A DNA stretch of 36,421 nucleotides from a bacterium (GTDB taxonomy: Bacteria; Planctomycetota; Planctomycetia; Planctomycetales; Planctomycetaceae). This document shows, one piece after another, positions 15,863 to 23,563 of the stretch. Under the pieces are notes generated by a model that was not told where the DNA came from, searched no databases, and saw only the letters and a list, made by a program, of their open reading frames with translations. The DNA lies in contig WGMU01000122.1 of assembly GCA_016124895.1 (NCBI GenBank), forward strand, positions 1-36,421. Reading direction: 5' to 3'. The stretch's first letter is position 1; each line of letters starts with the position of its first letter. The translations under genes were made by a program, and so were the position numbers.

Positions 15863-18373
15863 TCAGGCTTTGGGCATGAAGGCAAACAGCAGAGCAAACA
15901 GAGTGACCACACCGACGGCAATGAACATCACGTACTGCCGCATCCGGCCGGTCTGAAACACGCTCAGCGAAAGACCAACCGAGCGAGTGACGTTTCCAAT
16001 CAGATTGACGAGGCCGTCAACAATGCCCTCGTCGAACTTGCGATCGATCGTTGCCACCCAGATGCAGACTTTTACCGAGCCGTGCAGGATTGCGTCGAAG
16101 ATGTTGCGATCACAGGCGGCACACCAACGGGCCACGCTGTGTGACGGGCGAACGAACGCGGCGTCGTACAGATTGTCGAACTGCCACTTCTCGACGAGGA
16201 AGTTGTAGACGCCGGAGAACTGATTCCTGATGTTTTCCGGATCAACGACCTTGCGGCAGTAGAGCAGGTACGCCGTCAGAGTTCCGAGCACGGCCGCGAG
16301 CAGAGCGACGGCACCAGCGGTGCCATGTACGTCGTGAACGGCGTGATGGGACGGAACGGCGATCGCTGCTGTTCCGGTCGCCGTCATCCCGTCAGCCAGT
16401 CCGACGGGCTCACTGAAGGACAGCATTCCGAACAGGCTGCCCTGCTCACCATTGGCTGCGCAGAAGGCGGCAAAGAACGAGAGCACAACCAGCGGAACCC
16501 ACATGACCTTCGGGCTCTCATGGCAGTGGTCGTAAACGTGATGATCCCGCGGATCGCCTGCAAATGTGTAAAACCACAGACGGAACATGTAGAACGCTGT
16601 GATGCCGGCCGTGACCAGTGGCGTCAGGAACAGCAGGAAGTGCAGCGGGTTAAGCTGCGTATAAGCCAGAGCCGTCGCGACGATTGCGTCTTTCGAGTGG
16701 AAACCCGAGAAGGCCAGCGGTTTGTCGACGGCCCCGAATGTCAGCAGGCTCATCAGTTGTCCGGTGCCGGGAATCGCGAGACCGGCGATCGCGATCACGC
16801 CAACGAGCATCGTGTAAGCGGTGATCGGCATCTTGCGCCGCAGGCCGCCCATCTTCGGCATTTCCTGCTCGTGATGGCAACCATGAATCACGCTGCCCGA
16901 GCAGAGGAACATCAGCGACTTGAAGAACGCGTGCGTGATCAGGTGAAACAGGCCAGCAGCCCAGCCACCCAGCCCGATCGCCAGCATCATGTAACCAAGC
17001 TGGCTGATCGTTGAGTAAGCGAGCACCTTCTTGATATCCGTCGCGACAATCGCGATCGTCGCCGCAATAAACAGCGTGATGCAGCCGACGTAGGCGATAG
17101 CCAACAGTACTTCCGTTGTAAACACCGGGAAGAACCGTCCCGCCAGGTAGACACCAGCCGCGACCATCGTTGCCGAGTGAACGAGAGCAGAAACCGGGGT
17201 TGGGCCTTCCATCGCATCCGGCAGCCAGGTCTGCAGCGGGAACTGAGCACTCTTGCCGATGCAGCCGCCGAAGACGCCCAGGCCGGCCACGACCAGCAGT
17301 GTGTACGGGATCGTCTTCGACTCGCCTTCTTGCGGGGCCTGCCAGTGACCGTCGTGACCGTGCGTCTTGAGAATGACGTCGCTGCCTTGCTGGGCGAGTT
17401 CACCGTCGTGGCCGCGGACCATGCTGAACAGACCCGGCCGCTCGTGACCGTCAACTTCGTAATCGCCGAATTTGAACGTACCGCAGTACGTCCAGAGGAT
17501 CATCAGACCGATGATAAACCCGAAGTCGCCGACGCGATTGACGATGAAAGCCTTATTGGCAGCCACGTTGGCCGACTTGCGTTCGGTGTAAAAGCCGATC
17601 AGCAGGTAACTGCAGATGCCGACCAGTTCCCAGAATACGAACACCTGGAAAATGTTGCCGGCAAAGCAGATGCCCAGCATCGAAAAGCTGAACAGCGAGA
17701 AGTACGAGAAGAACCGGTAGAAACGCCCTGGACGATGAACATGGTGGCCGTCCGATGTGTGAGCAAAGTGGTCGACGTAATCTTCAGTCAGCTCGTCCGA
17801 CATGTAGCCGACCGCGAAGATGTGAATACAAGTCGCAATAAACGTCACCATCATGAACATCAGAATAGTGAGACTGTCGATATAGTAGTCGATCGAGACT
17901 TCTAGATCGCCAAACTTGCCGAGTGTGTAAATCGTGCCGGACAGAGCTGCGATCGACTGGTGCTCGGCATGATGTTCGTCGTGTTGAGCACCGCCATGCT
18001 CTGCTCCGTCAGATGCGTGTTCGCCATGCACGTGCTCGCCGCTGCCATGCTCAGCATGTTCGGCAGCATGCCCTTCCGCGTGGTCCGCAACAGCGGCCTG
18101 GCCGGCGAACGGTATGTGCCTCAGGCTGGCATGTTCTTCGTGAACGGCAGCCTCTCCGCTGTGACTGAACGCGCCGGTTTCAGCATTCCAGCGGCAGAAG
18201 GCGACGGTGCTCAGTACAAAACCAGCAGCAATACAGCCAATCGCCAGGTAAGCGGCCGTTTTGGTTTTGCGTGTGCCCCAGTAACCACCAAACACCTCAA
18301 TGGCGAATCCCAGCAGCGGGAGCAGCCACGCGATGCGCAGGTACCAGGAAAGTTCGTAGCCGAGACTGTCCAT
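15863..18373 (-). CDS. nuoL: NADH-quinone oxidoreductase subunit L with His-rich insert
   Basis: The distal proton-pumping subunit of complex I with the long lateral helix. At 836 aa it is 120-220 residues longer than usual. Core motifs are intact: FVFWELVGICSYLLIGFY, NRVGDFGFIIG, FPLQTWLPDAMEGPTPVSALVHSATMVAAGVYL, TDIKKVLAYSTISQLGYM and FFKSLMFLCSGSVIHGC. The extra length comes from hydrophilic insertions. The first, at about residues 67-140 (17960-18163 for its His-rich core), has 16 histidines in 68 residues plus many Glu/Asp. A second, around GHDGELAQQ...HGHDGHW, is also His-containing. Both lie in loops between hydrophobic segments. Spacing: 64 bp after nuoK. The metal-binding idea is inference. 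Confidence 0.96.
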   Translation of the reverse strand: MDSLGYELSWYLRIAWLLPLLGFAIEVFGGYWGTRKTKTAAYLAIGCIAAGFVLSTVAFCRWNAETGAFSHSGEAAVHEEHASLRHIPFAGQAAVADHAEGHAAEHAEHGSGEHVHGEHASDGAEHGGAQHDEHHAEHQSIAALSGTIYTLGKFGDLEVSIDYYIDSLTILMFMMVTFIATCIHIFAVGYMSDELTEDYVDHFAHTSDGHHVHRPGRFYRFFSYFSLFSFSMLGICFAGNIFQVFVFWELVGICSYLLIGFYTERKSANVAANKAFIVNRVGDFGFIIGLMILWTYCGTFKFGDYEVDGHERPGLFSMVRGHDGELAQQGSDVILKTHGHDGHWQAPQEGESKTIPYTLLVVAGLGVFGGCIGKSAQFPLQTWLPDAMEGPTPVSALVHSATMVAAGVYLAGRFFPVFTTEVLLAIAYVGCITLFIAATIAIVATDIKKVLAYSTISQLGYMMLAIGLGGWAAGLFHLITHAFFKSLMFLCSGSVIHGCHHEQEMPKMGGLRRKMPITAYTMLVGVIAIAGLAIPGTGQLMSLLTFGAVDKPLAFSGFHSKDAIVATALAYTQLNPLHFLLFLTPLVTAGITAFYMFRLWFYTFAGDPRDHHVYDHCHESPKVMWVPLVVLSFFAAFCAANGEQGSLFGMLSFSEPVGLADGMTATGTAAIAVPSHHAVHDVHGTAGAVALLAAVLGTLTAYLLYCRKVVDPENIRNQFSGVYNFLVEKWQFDNLYDAAFVRPSHSVARWCAACDRNIFDAILHGSVKVCIWVATIDRKFDEGIVDGLVNLIGNVTRSVGLSLSVFQTGRMRQYVMFIAVGVVTLFALLFAFMPKA

Positions 18374-18437
18374 AAGACTCTCTGCGAGCTAACCAGCAGG
18401 TCGATTGAAAGAAGAGCCACACCGCGCTGTCCGCGGA

Positions 18438-18749
18438 TCAGCCGCGAAGCTCGTCGCCGCGATCCACATCGATCGTCAGGTGGTTGTTGTAAAAATTGAG
18501 AGCGATCGCGAGAGCAACAGCAGCTTCCGCTGCCGCCAGCACAATCACAAACAACGCAATCACCTGACCGTCGAGGCCAAGCGAGGTATACCGGGAAAAG
18601 GCCACGAAGTTCAGATTCGCAGCGTTCAGCACCAGTTCAACGCCCATCAGAATGCCGATTCCGTTCCGCTTGGTCGTCATACACACGACGCCGCAGACAA
18701 ACAGAACCGCACTCACAAACAGAACCGGTTGCAGGCCGATCGCTTCCAT
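18438..18749 (-). CDS. nuoK: NADH-quinone oxidoreductase subunit K
   Basis: A 103-aa three-helix membrane subunit of complex I. GIGILMGVELVLNAANLNFVAF carries the conserved Glu of helix 2, and IVLAAAEAAVALAIALNFY the Glu of helix 3. Length is typical. It follows nuoJ by 44 bp and precedes nuoL. Confidence 0.96.
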   Translation of the reverse strand: MEAIGLQPVLFVSAVLFVCGVVCMTTKRNGIGILMGVELVLNAANLNFVAFSRYTSLGLDGQVIALFVIVLAAAEAAVALAIALNFYNNHLTIDVDRGDELRG

Positions 18750-18793
18750 CTCAGGTTCACCCAGGTTGGTTGCTGAGTCAGATCAATTCACTG

Positions 18794-19387
18794 TCAGGCA
18801 TTCGGCGCGACGCGCCGTTTCGTTCGCGCGAGATAGGCAGCGCCAATCAGCACGACCAGCAGATGCACTGACACAATTTCAAACGGCAGGAGATAACCAG
18901 GAGCCTGACCGTTCTGATCGGGACGCAGCCCGAGGAATGACAGCGCCAGTGGACGCGCCGTATTGCCATCAGCCGCCGCGTTGTAGCCTTCGCTGCTGAC
19001 TTTTACAGGAGCCGCCGCCGCGACCTTGTCAGACTGAATCTTCCAGTCAACCTGTGTCACCGTGAACGCGATGATTGAAAGAAACAGAGCACCGATGCCC
19101 GCCGAGAGAAAGCCTTCCGCTGGCGACGTCTTGATTTTCGAAAACGGAGAACTGGACGTCAGCATGATGCCGAAGATCAAAAGAACGATTGTGCCGCCGA
19201 CGTAGACCATGAGCTGAACGGCGCCGACAAAGTCCGCATTGTGCAGAAAAAACAACGCACTCACCGACGACAGACACACAATCAGACTCACCGCCATCCG
19301 CACAACAATCTGACTGAGCGCAACCGAAATCGCTCCAGCACAGGCCGTGACTGCAAACAGCCAGAAGAGAATCTGCTCACCACTCAT
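18794..19387 (-). CDS. nuoJ: NADH-quinone oxidoreductase subunit J
   Basis: A 197-aa membrane subunit of complex I. The N-terminal helices end with ALFFLHNADFVGAVQLMVYVGGTIVLLIFGIMLT, the conserved TM3 segment with its pi-bulge region. The C-terminal part ends YLLPFEIVSVHLLVVLIGAAYLAR. An approximately 50-residue polar stretch lies between them. Its ATG overlaps the nuoH stop by 4 nt (ATGA), indicating translational coupling. nuoI, which normally separates H and J, is absent. Confidence 0.95.
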   Translation of the reverse strand: MSGEQILFWLFAVTACAGAISVALSQIVVRMAVSLIVCLSSVSALFFLHNADFVGAVQLMVYVGGTIVLLIFGIMLTSSSPFSKIKTSPAEGFLSAGIGALFLSIIAFTVTQVDWKIQSDKVAAAAPVKVSSEGYNAAADGNTARPLALSFLGLRPDQNGQAPGYLLPFEIVSVHLLVVLIGAAYLARTKRRVAPNA

Positions 19388-20634
19388 TGAGTCACCTCGC
19401 CGTCGGCTGCAGCCAGCTCTGTCGAATCCGGAGCCGCCAGGACCGCGTGAGCCTCGCTGGCTTCGACTGCTCGCATCGGGACCCGATCACCGATCGGTGA
19501 CCTCAGGTCTGTCCGCCCGTGATTTGCTCGATTCAGGACGAGCGGGTATGTCGCCGCCGCAAGGAACAGAGCACAGGCCATCGGAATCAGATACTTCAGA
19601 CAGGTCGTCATCACCTGGTCAATGCGGAGTCGCGGCAACGTCCAACGAACCCAGATTTGAACAAGGACCAGCTTCGAAGCTTTAGCAATCAGAATCACCG
19701 CTCCGATAGCACTGGCGGAATACTCGTGCCCGGAACTTCGCAGGCCGGACACAATGCCAACACCGTCGTCCCAGCCGCCAAGAAACAGAATCGCGGCAAT
19801 CGCACTGACAGCGAACATGCTGGCATATTCAGCCAGAAAGAAGAACGACCACCGCATCCCCGAGTATTCAGTGAGAAAGCCGGCAACCAGTTCACTCTCC
19901 GCTTCGGCCAGGTCAAACGGGGCTCGTTTGCAGCTCGCCGTCGCACACACGAAGTAGAGAATGAAGGCCGGAGCCGCAATCGGGTGGAAGATGTTCCAGT
20001 TCAACAGCGTCAGCGAGGGAAAGCCGCCTTCACCACTCTGAAAGCGGACGATTTCATTCAGATTCAGCGAGCCGACAATGATGATCGGAATCAGAGCACA
20101 GATCGCCATTGGGATTTCATAGCTGATCATCTGGGCCGCTTCGCGCATCGCACCGAAGAGAGCCCACTTCGAGCCGCTGCAGTAGCCTGCGAGAATCACG
20201 CCGATGACTTCCAGCGAGAGCATCGCGAACATCAGAAACAGGCCAACGTCCGTTGACACCGCCGACCAGCCATCGCCGAACGGCAGGAACATGAACGCCG
20301 CAAAGGAAGCAACCACGACAATATAAGGGGCCGCTCGAAACAGAAGACTGTCCGCGTCTTTGGGAACGAGATCTTCTTTCTGAATCAGCTTGGCGCCGTC
20401 AGCCGCGGACTGCAGCCAGCCGAACCGACCGCCGACTCGCGTCGGCCCAAGACGATCCTGAATCCGGCCTGAGACTTTTCGTTCGGCCCAGATGAAGACG
20501 CCAGCCGGGATCCCGAAAAAGAGGCCAATCAGAATCGTGTGAATGACCGCAACGACGAACCAGGCCCAGGCCCCTGTGAGGCCCAGCCCTTCGGTCACCA
20601 GATCGATTGGAGTATTCGCCAGAACGAGGCTCAT
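19384..20634 (-). CDS. nuoH: NADH-quinone oxidoreductase subunit H
   Basis: A 416-aa quinone-site membrane subunit of complex I. Signature segments are FIWAERKVSGRIQDRLGPTRVGG, GWLQSAADGAKLIQKED, ICALIPIIIVGSLNLNEIV, PFDLAEAESELVAGFLTEYSGM and QIWVRWTLPRLRIDQVM. A polar C-terminal tail of roughly 50 residues is longer than usual. ATG 20634 has AAGGA about 6 nt upstream; GTG 20637 is also in frame. It is the first gene of this minus-strand run, so a promoter should lie in 20640-20990, though I could not identify it. Confidence 0.96.
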   Translation of the reverse strand: MSLVLANTPIDLVTEGLGLTGAWAWFVVAVIHTILIGLFFGIPAGVFIWAERKVSGRIQDRLGPTRVGGRFGWLQSAADGAKLIQKEDLVPKDADSLLFRAAPYIVVVASFAAFMFLPFGDGWSAVSTDVGLFLMFAMLSLEVIGVILAGYCSGSKWALFGAMREAAQMISYEIPMAICALIPIIIVGSLNLNEIVRFQSGEGGFPSLTLLNWNIFHPIAAPAFILYFVCATASCKRAPFDLAEAESELVAGFLTEYSGMRWSFFFLAEYASMFAVSAIAAILFLGGWDDGVGIVSGLRSSGHEYSASAIGAVILIAKASKLVLVQIWVRWTLPRLRIDQVMTTCLKYLIPMACALFLAAATYPLVLNRANHGRTDLRSPIGDRVPMRAVEASEAHAVLAAPDSTELAAADGEVTQ

Positions 20635-21042
20635 CACCCGTCCTTCCCGATGGGAGGATGCAGTTCGTCCAGGTAATCAGACCGGAAATAACGCCGCCCC
20701 GAACGATTGACGGCAGGCTCAAACCGAGCTGCAAAAGAGGCTGAACCAGTCGGTTGTTGCCGCTCTGCGCACTCAAAAACTCCCCGGCAGGCGCAAGGGG
20801 CCGGAACTATGACAAAAGGGTTTCAGCCCTTCAAGGAACTGTGTGGCGAATTGAATTGAGGTCGCGCGACGTCGGAACTCATTCCCAATCGCGGGAATAC
20901 AGCAACGTTCCGGCAACCGTTTCGTCATGGCACAACGCGACACCAGCGAGGCCCGGCAGGCGGATGACACACGAATTCGCGCGGCTACTATGTGCCCCAG
21001 TTCGACGTTAACGATCAATCATCAGCGAACCGGAGTCACCTT
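20635..21042. other. Divergent intergenic region between nuoH and the Ldh2 gene
   Basis: About 408 bp without a gene. It must carry the nuo promoter on the minus strand and the dehydrogenase promoter on the plus strand. A candidate for the latter is at 20964-20991. A small palindrome (aaggg/ccctt) occurs around 20816-20831. No further structure was convincing. Confidence 0.45.
20964..20991 (+). promoter_or_regulatory. Candidate sigma-70 promoter for the Ldh2-type gene
   Basis: ATGACA (20964-20969, five of six matches to TTGACA) is followed after 16 nt by TACTAT (20986-20991, four of six to TATAAT). It lies about 50 nt upstream of the ATG at 21043. The match is moderate and could be chance. 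Confidence 0.35.
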
Positions 21043-22077
21043 ATGCCACAGTTTTCGATCGACCAGCTTGCCGAGATTGCTCTGCAGATACTGACGGCAG
21101 CTGGGGTTCCGGAGGATGATGCCCGGACCGTTGCCGCGGAACTCGCTGATGCCAACGCTGTCGGGCACGACAGTCATGGGGTGATCCGATTGATGCAGTA
21201 TCTGGAAATGATTGAGCAGGGGTTTGTGAAGCCGGGGGCAGCTGTCGAAACTGTGCGATCCGGTCCGGCGTTTACGCTGCTCGATGCGAATTTCAACTTT
21301 GGTCAGGTTGCAGCGACGCGAGCCGTCGAACTCGGCATCGAACAGGCGCGGCAGGCAGGGACGTCGACCGTGATGATCCGCAACTGCAATCACGTCGGCC
21401 GCCTCGGTTCCTATTCAAAGCGAGCAGCAGAATCAGGACTGGCGAGCATGATGGCCGTCAATGCGCCGGGGCCTGGCGGTGTCGCTCCGTTTGGCGGGAT
21501 CGAACGGCGACTCGGCACGAATCCGATCTCGATGTCCGCTCCGTGGGGCGAGACAGCCCTCGTTCTCGACATGACAACCAGCGCGACAGCCGAGGGCAAA
21601 GTCCGCGTCGCCCTGCAGAAGGGAGAGTCTGTGCCCGAGGGCTGGATCATCGACGCAGACGGAAATCCGACAACCAATCCCGCTCGACTGTATGATGGCG
21701 GCGCGCTGCTGCCGCTGGGAGGCCCGCTCGGCTTCAAGGGCTTCGGCCTCTCGGTCATGATCGACGTCTTCGGCGGAATGCTCTCCGGCAGCGGCGTCTG
21801 TCGCACTGACCTGCCGCGCGGCGCCAACGGCGTCTGGATGTATTTTGTCGACCTGCCACAGTTCATCGAGCGCGGCGCGTTTGACAATTTGATGTCGCAG
21901 TACGTCGACGCGGTCCGCAGTACGAAGAAAGCACCGGGCGTTGACGAGATCCTGATGCCCGGCGAAATCGAACTGCGTCGCGAAACTGACCGTCGAGCCA
22001 ATGGCGTCAGCGTGCCTGATGAGACCTGGCGGCAGATCCAGGAACTCGCGCAGAAGCTGGGAACGTCGGTCGGCTGA
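21043..22077 (+). CDS. Ldh2/YlbC-type NAD(P)-dependent malate/lactate dehydrogenase
   Basis: A 344-aa oxidoreductase of the malate/L-sulfolactate/ureidoglycolate dehydrogenase family, unrelated to classical LDH. VGHDSHGVIRL (40-50) and the catalytic-region NCNHVGRLGSYSKRA (114-128, His117) are diagnostic. Supporting stretches are GGIERRLGTNPISMSAP, LVLDMTTSATAEGKV and LGGPLGFKGFGLSVMIDVFGGMLSGSG. Start ATG 21043 has GGAG about 7 nt upstream; the frame is open back to 20992, but that part lacks support. The substrate cannot be told from sequence (2-hydroxy acids are known for the family). It stands alone and is followed by a small hairpin. Confidence 0.92.
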   Translation: MPQFSIDQLAEIALQILTAAGVPEDDARTVAAELADANAVGHDSHGVIRLMQYLEMIEQGFVKPGAAVETVRSGPAFTLLDANFNFGQVAATRAVELGIEQARQAGTSTVMIRNCNHVGRLGSYSKRAAESGLASMMAVNAPGPGGVAPFGGIERRLGTNPISMSAPWGETALVLDMTTSATAEGKVRVALQKGESVPEGWIIDADGNPTTNPARLYDGGALLPLGGPLGFKGFGLSVMIDVFGGMLSGSGVCRTDLPRGANGVWMYFVDLPQFIERGAFDNLMSQYVDAVRSTKKAPGVDEILMPGEIELRRETDRRANGVSVPDETWRQIQELAQKLGTSVG

Positions 22078-22086
22078 CGTTCCATG

Positions 22087-22102
22087 CGGGATCGAGATCC
22101 CG
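22087..22102 (+). terminator. Short hairpin just after the Ldh2 gene
   Basis: cgggat at 22087-22092 pairs with atcccg at 22097-22102 around a 4-nt loop, 10 bp after the stop codon. Position suits a terminator, but no T-run follows, so a Rho-independent function is doubtful. Confidence 0.3.
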
Positions 22103-22312
22103 TCTGTCGTCTGACTCAGCAGTGACCAGCAGGCTGCCCCGCTGAAGGTGCCGCAGCACCGGCTTCTGTTACTGACGAATGAGACTGTCGAACAAACGCG
22201 CTGGCGAAACTCTGACAGTCATTCAACGCGTGCGATGTGCGTTCAAAGATCGTCAACGAAAGTCGTGATCAACCTGGTAGAAATCGTTAAGGCAACGCGA
22301 TAGCATCCCGCC

Positions 22313-22470
22313 GCCCTGTCGAGGAGAGATGACGGGGCCTTTGTCATGGAGGTCCGGGGACGCTTCTCTCACACGGAAGCCACCCGGCAGTTCGCTGCCC
22401 GGTGCCTGAGAACGTGCCTGTGCTCACCGTCGCTTGCGGTGGTGAGGGAATGGAGTCCGTTTTCCCTCAC
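22313..22470 (+). promoter_or_regulatory. Structured 5' leader: serial hairpins, two mutually exclusive
   Basis: H1: gccctgtc 22313-22320 with gacggggc 22331-22338. H2: 22381-22390 with 22395-22404, one internal mismatch, closing a TTCG tetraloop. H3: ctcacc at 22423-22428 with ggtgag at 22441-22446. H4: gtgagggaa 22442-22450 with ttccctcac 22462-22470, perfect 9 bp, followed by ttcttctttc. H3 and H4 share 22442-22446, so only one can form. H4 plus its pyrimidine tract resembles a weak intrinsic terminator, making H3/H4 look like an attenuator. It could also be a cluster of dispersed palindromic repeats without regulatory role. Confidence 0.45.
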
Positions 22471-22587
22471 TTCTTCTTTCGGCCTGATGGTTACCCGCGC
22501 TGTAGTTCGCCGTTCCCGTACGGCGCCAGCTTCTGAAACTCTGCGGCACAGAAATCAGGTCGAACTCTCCAGCATTGAGGCTGTTTG

Positions 22588-23400
22588 ATGAGCACGGTTG
22601 TCGAAGCCGCGGAAACGGAACAGGAACTCGTCTCGACGGCCAGATCGGCCATCAGCAACTGCAACTGGACTGTCGGCAAATGCGCCGCTCGATGGACGAC
22701 GCGCTATTCGCGCGGCCGGACCGACGCCGACTTCGGGCAGATGGTCGGACTCAGCGGCGATCAGGTTTATCAGCGCCGCCGCGTCTGGGAATCATTTGCC
22801 GACGTTCGCGATGTGTACCCTGCTTTGAAGTGGTCTCACTTTTACGTCGCACTGACCTGGACGGACTCGGCTGAGAGCCTTGCCTGGGCGAACGAGAACG
22901 AAGCGACGATCGCCGAAATGAAAGCCTGGCGGCGGATGCAGAACGGCGAGGATCTGACCGTCGAATCCGAAGCTGAACTCGACATGGCCGCGATCGCGCC
23001 CGGCTATGGTGAGCCGATTCTCACGATGACGCCGGAACGGTTTGGTGAGTCGGACGGTGTGTCTGCAACTTCTGACTCGTTTGACGAGAGTATTGCCAGC
23101 GCGAATCGAGTTGATGCCGTATCCGATCAGGACGCTGCAGGGAAGCCGGGTGAAACGCCGTACGCTCCGTTCCGCAAGGATGCGGGCAGTCCACCACCGA
23201 AAGAAGGCCAGTCTGAATCGCGTGCGGTCGGCCTTAACCCTGAAGAGGCGTTCAAACGAGCAACGACAGCGATCGAACGCTGCAACAAGATGCTGGTCGA
23301 ACACGTACTTGATGGATTCGACGATCTCGACGAAAAACTCCGTATTCGTTTTCTGACGGCGGTTGAGAATTTCAACGAGCGGATCGCCGGACTGAGCTGA
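22588..23400 (+). CDS. Unrecognised protein with ParB/DUF3102-like HTH layout
   Basis: A soluble 270-aa protein. The N-terminal domain (about 20-120) contains CNWTVGKCAARWTTRY and then TDADFGQMVGLSGDQVYQRRRVWESF, which reads like a helix-turn-helix. LKWSHFYVALTWTDSAESLAWA and ATIAEMKAWRR follow. This order (HTH, then an S-H segment, then a second helical unit) recalls ParB/KorB and DUF3102 HTH domains, but I infer this from pattern only. A polar acidic linker (125-215) leads to a helical C-terminus (AFKRATTAIERCNKMLVEHVLDGFDDLDEKLRIRF) that could dimerise. There is no ParB nuclease/CTPase box. ATG 22588 has GAGG 7 nt upstream. The function is unknown; a DNA-binding role is a hypothesis. Confidence 0.82.
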   Translation: MSTVVEAAETEQELVSTARSAISNCNWTVGKCAARWTTRYSRGRTDADFGQMVGLSGDQVYQRRRVWESFADVRDVYPALKWSHFYVALTWTDSAESLAWANENEATIAEMKAWRRMQNGEDLTVESEAELDMAAIAPGYGEPILTMTPERFGESDGVSATSDSFDESIASANRVDAVSDQDAAGKPGETPYAPFRKDAGSPPPKEGQSESRAVGLNPEEAFKRATTAIERCNKMLVEHVLDGFDDLDEKLRIRFLTAVENFNERIAGLS

Positions 23401-23563
23401 AGGCTCGAATTCCGGCGAAACGCAAACCGTCTGAGTTTCGTACGGAATCAATTGCTGCCCTGCCGGGACGTTGTTGCACGGTCTCGAACAACCGGGTTCA
23501 ACCGCCGGTTGCCGTATTCAATCCGCCGTCGGCAATGCAGCAGGTCTCGTGGCCGAACCAATC

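Larger units (their letters stand above)
22078..22587. other. Gene-free 510-bp region with a highly structured leader
   Basis: No protein-like frame is present. The first part (22078-22312) shows only the small hairpin at 22087. From 22313 to 22470 at least four hairpins follow one another, described as a separate feature. The downstream gene begins at 22588 with GAGG 7 nt before its ATG. Confidence 0.5.

Noticed and set aside
17960-18163. Possible CRISPR-like or tandem DNA repeat
   Set aside because: The repetition of atgctc/cgtg-type words is the coding of the His/Glu-rich NuoL loop; units are irregular and lie in frame.
22288-22306. TAGCAT at 22301 as a promoter for the 22588 gene, by analogy with 24766
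   Set aside because: No acceptable -35 hexamer at 16-18 nt upstream; left unassigned.
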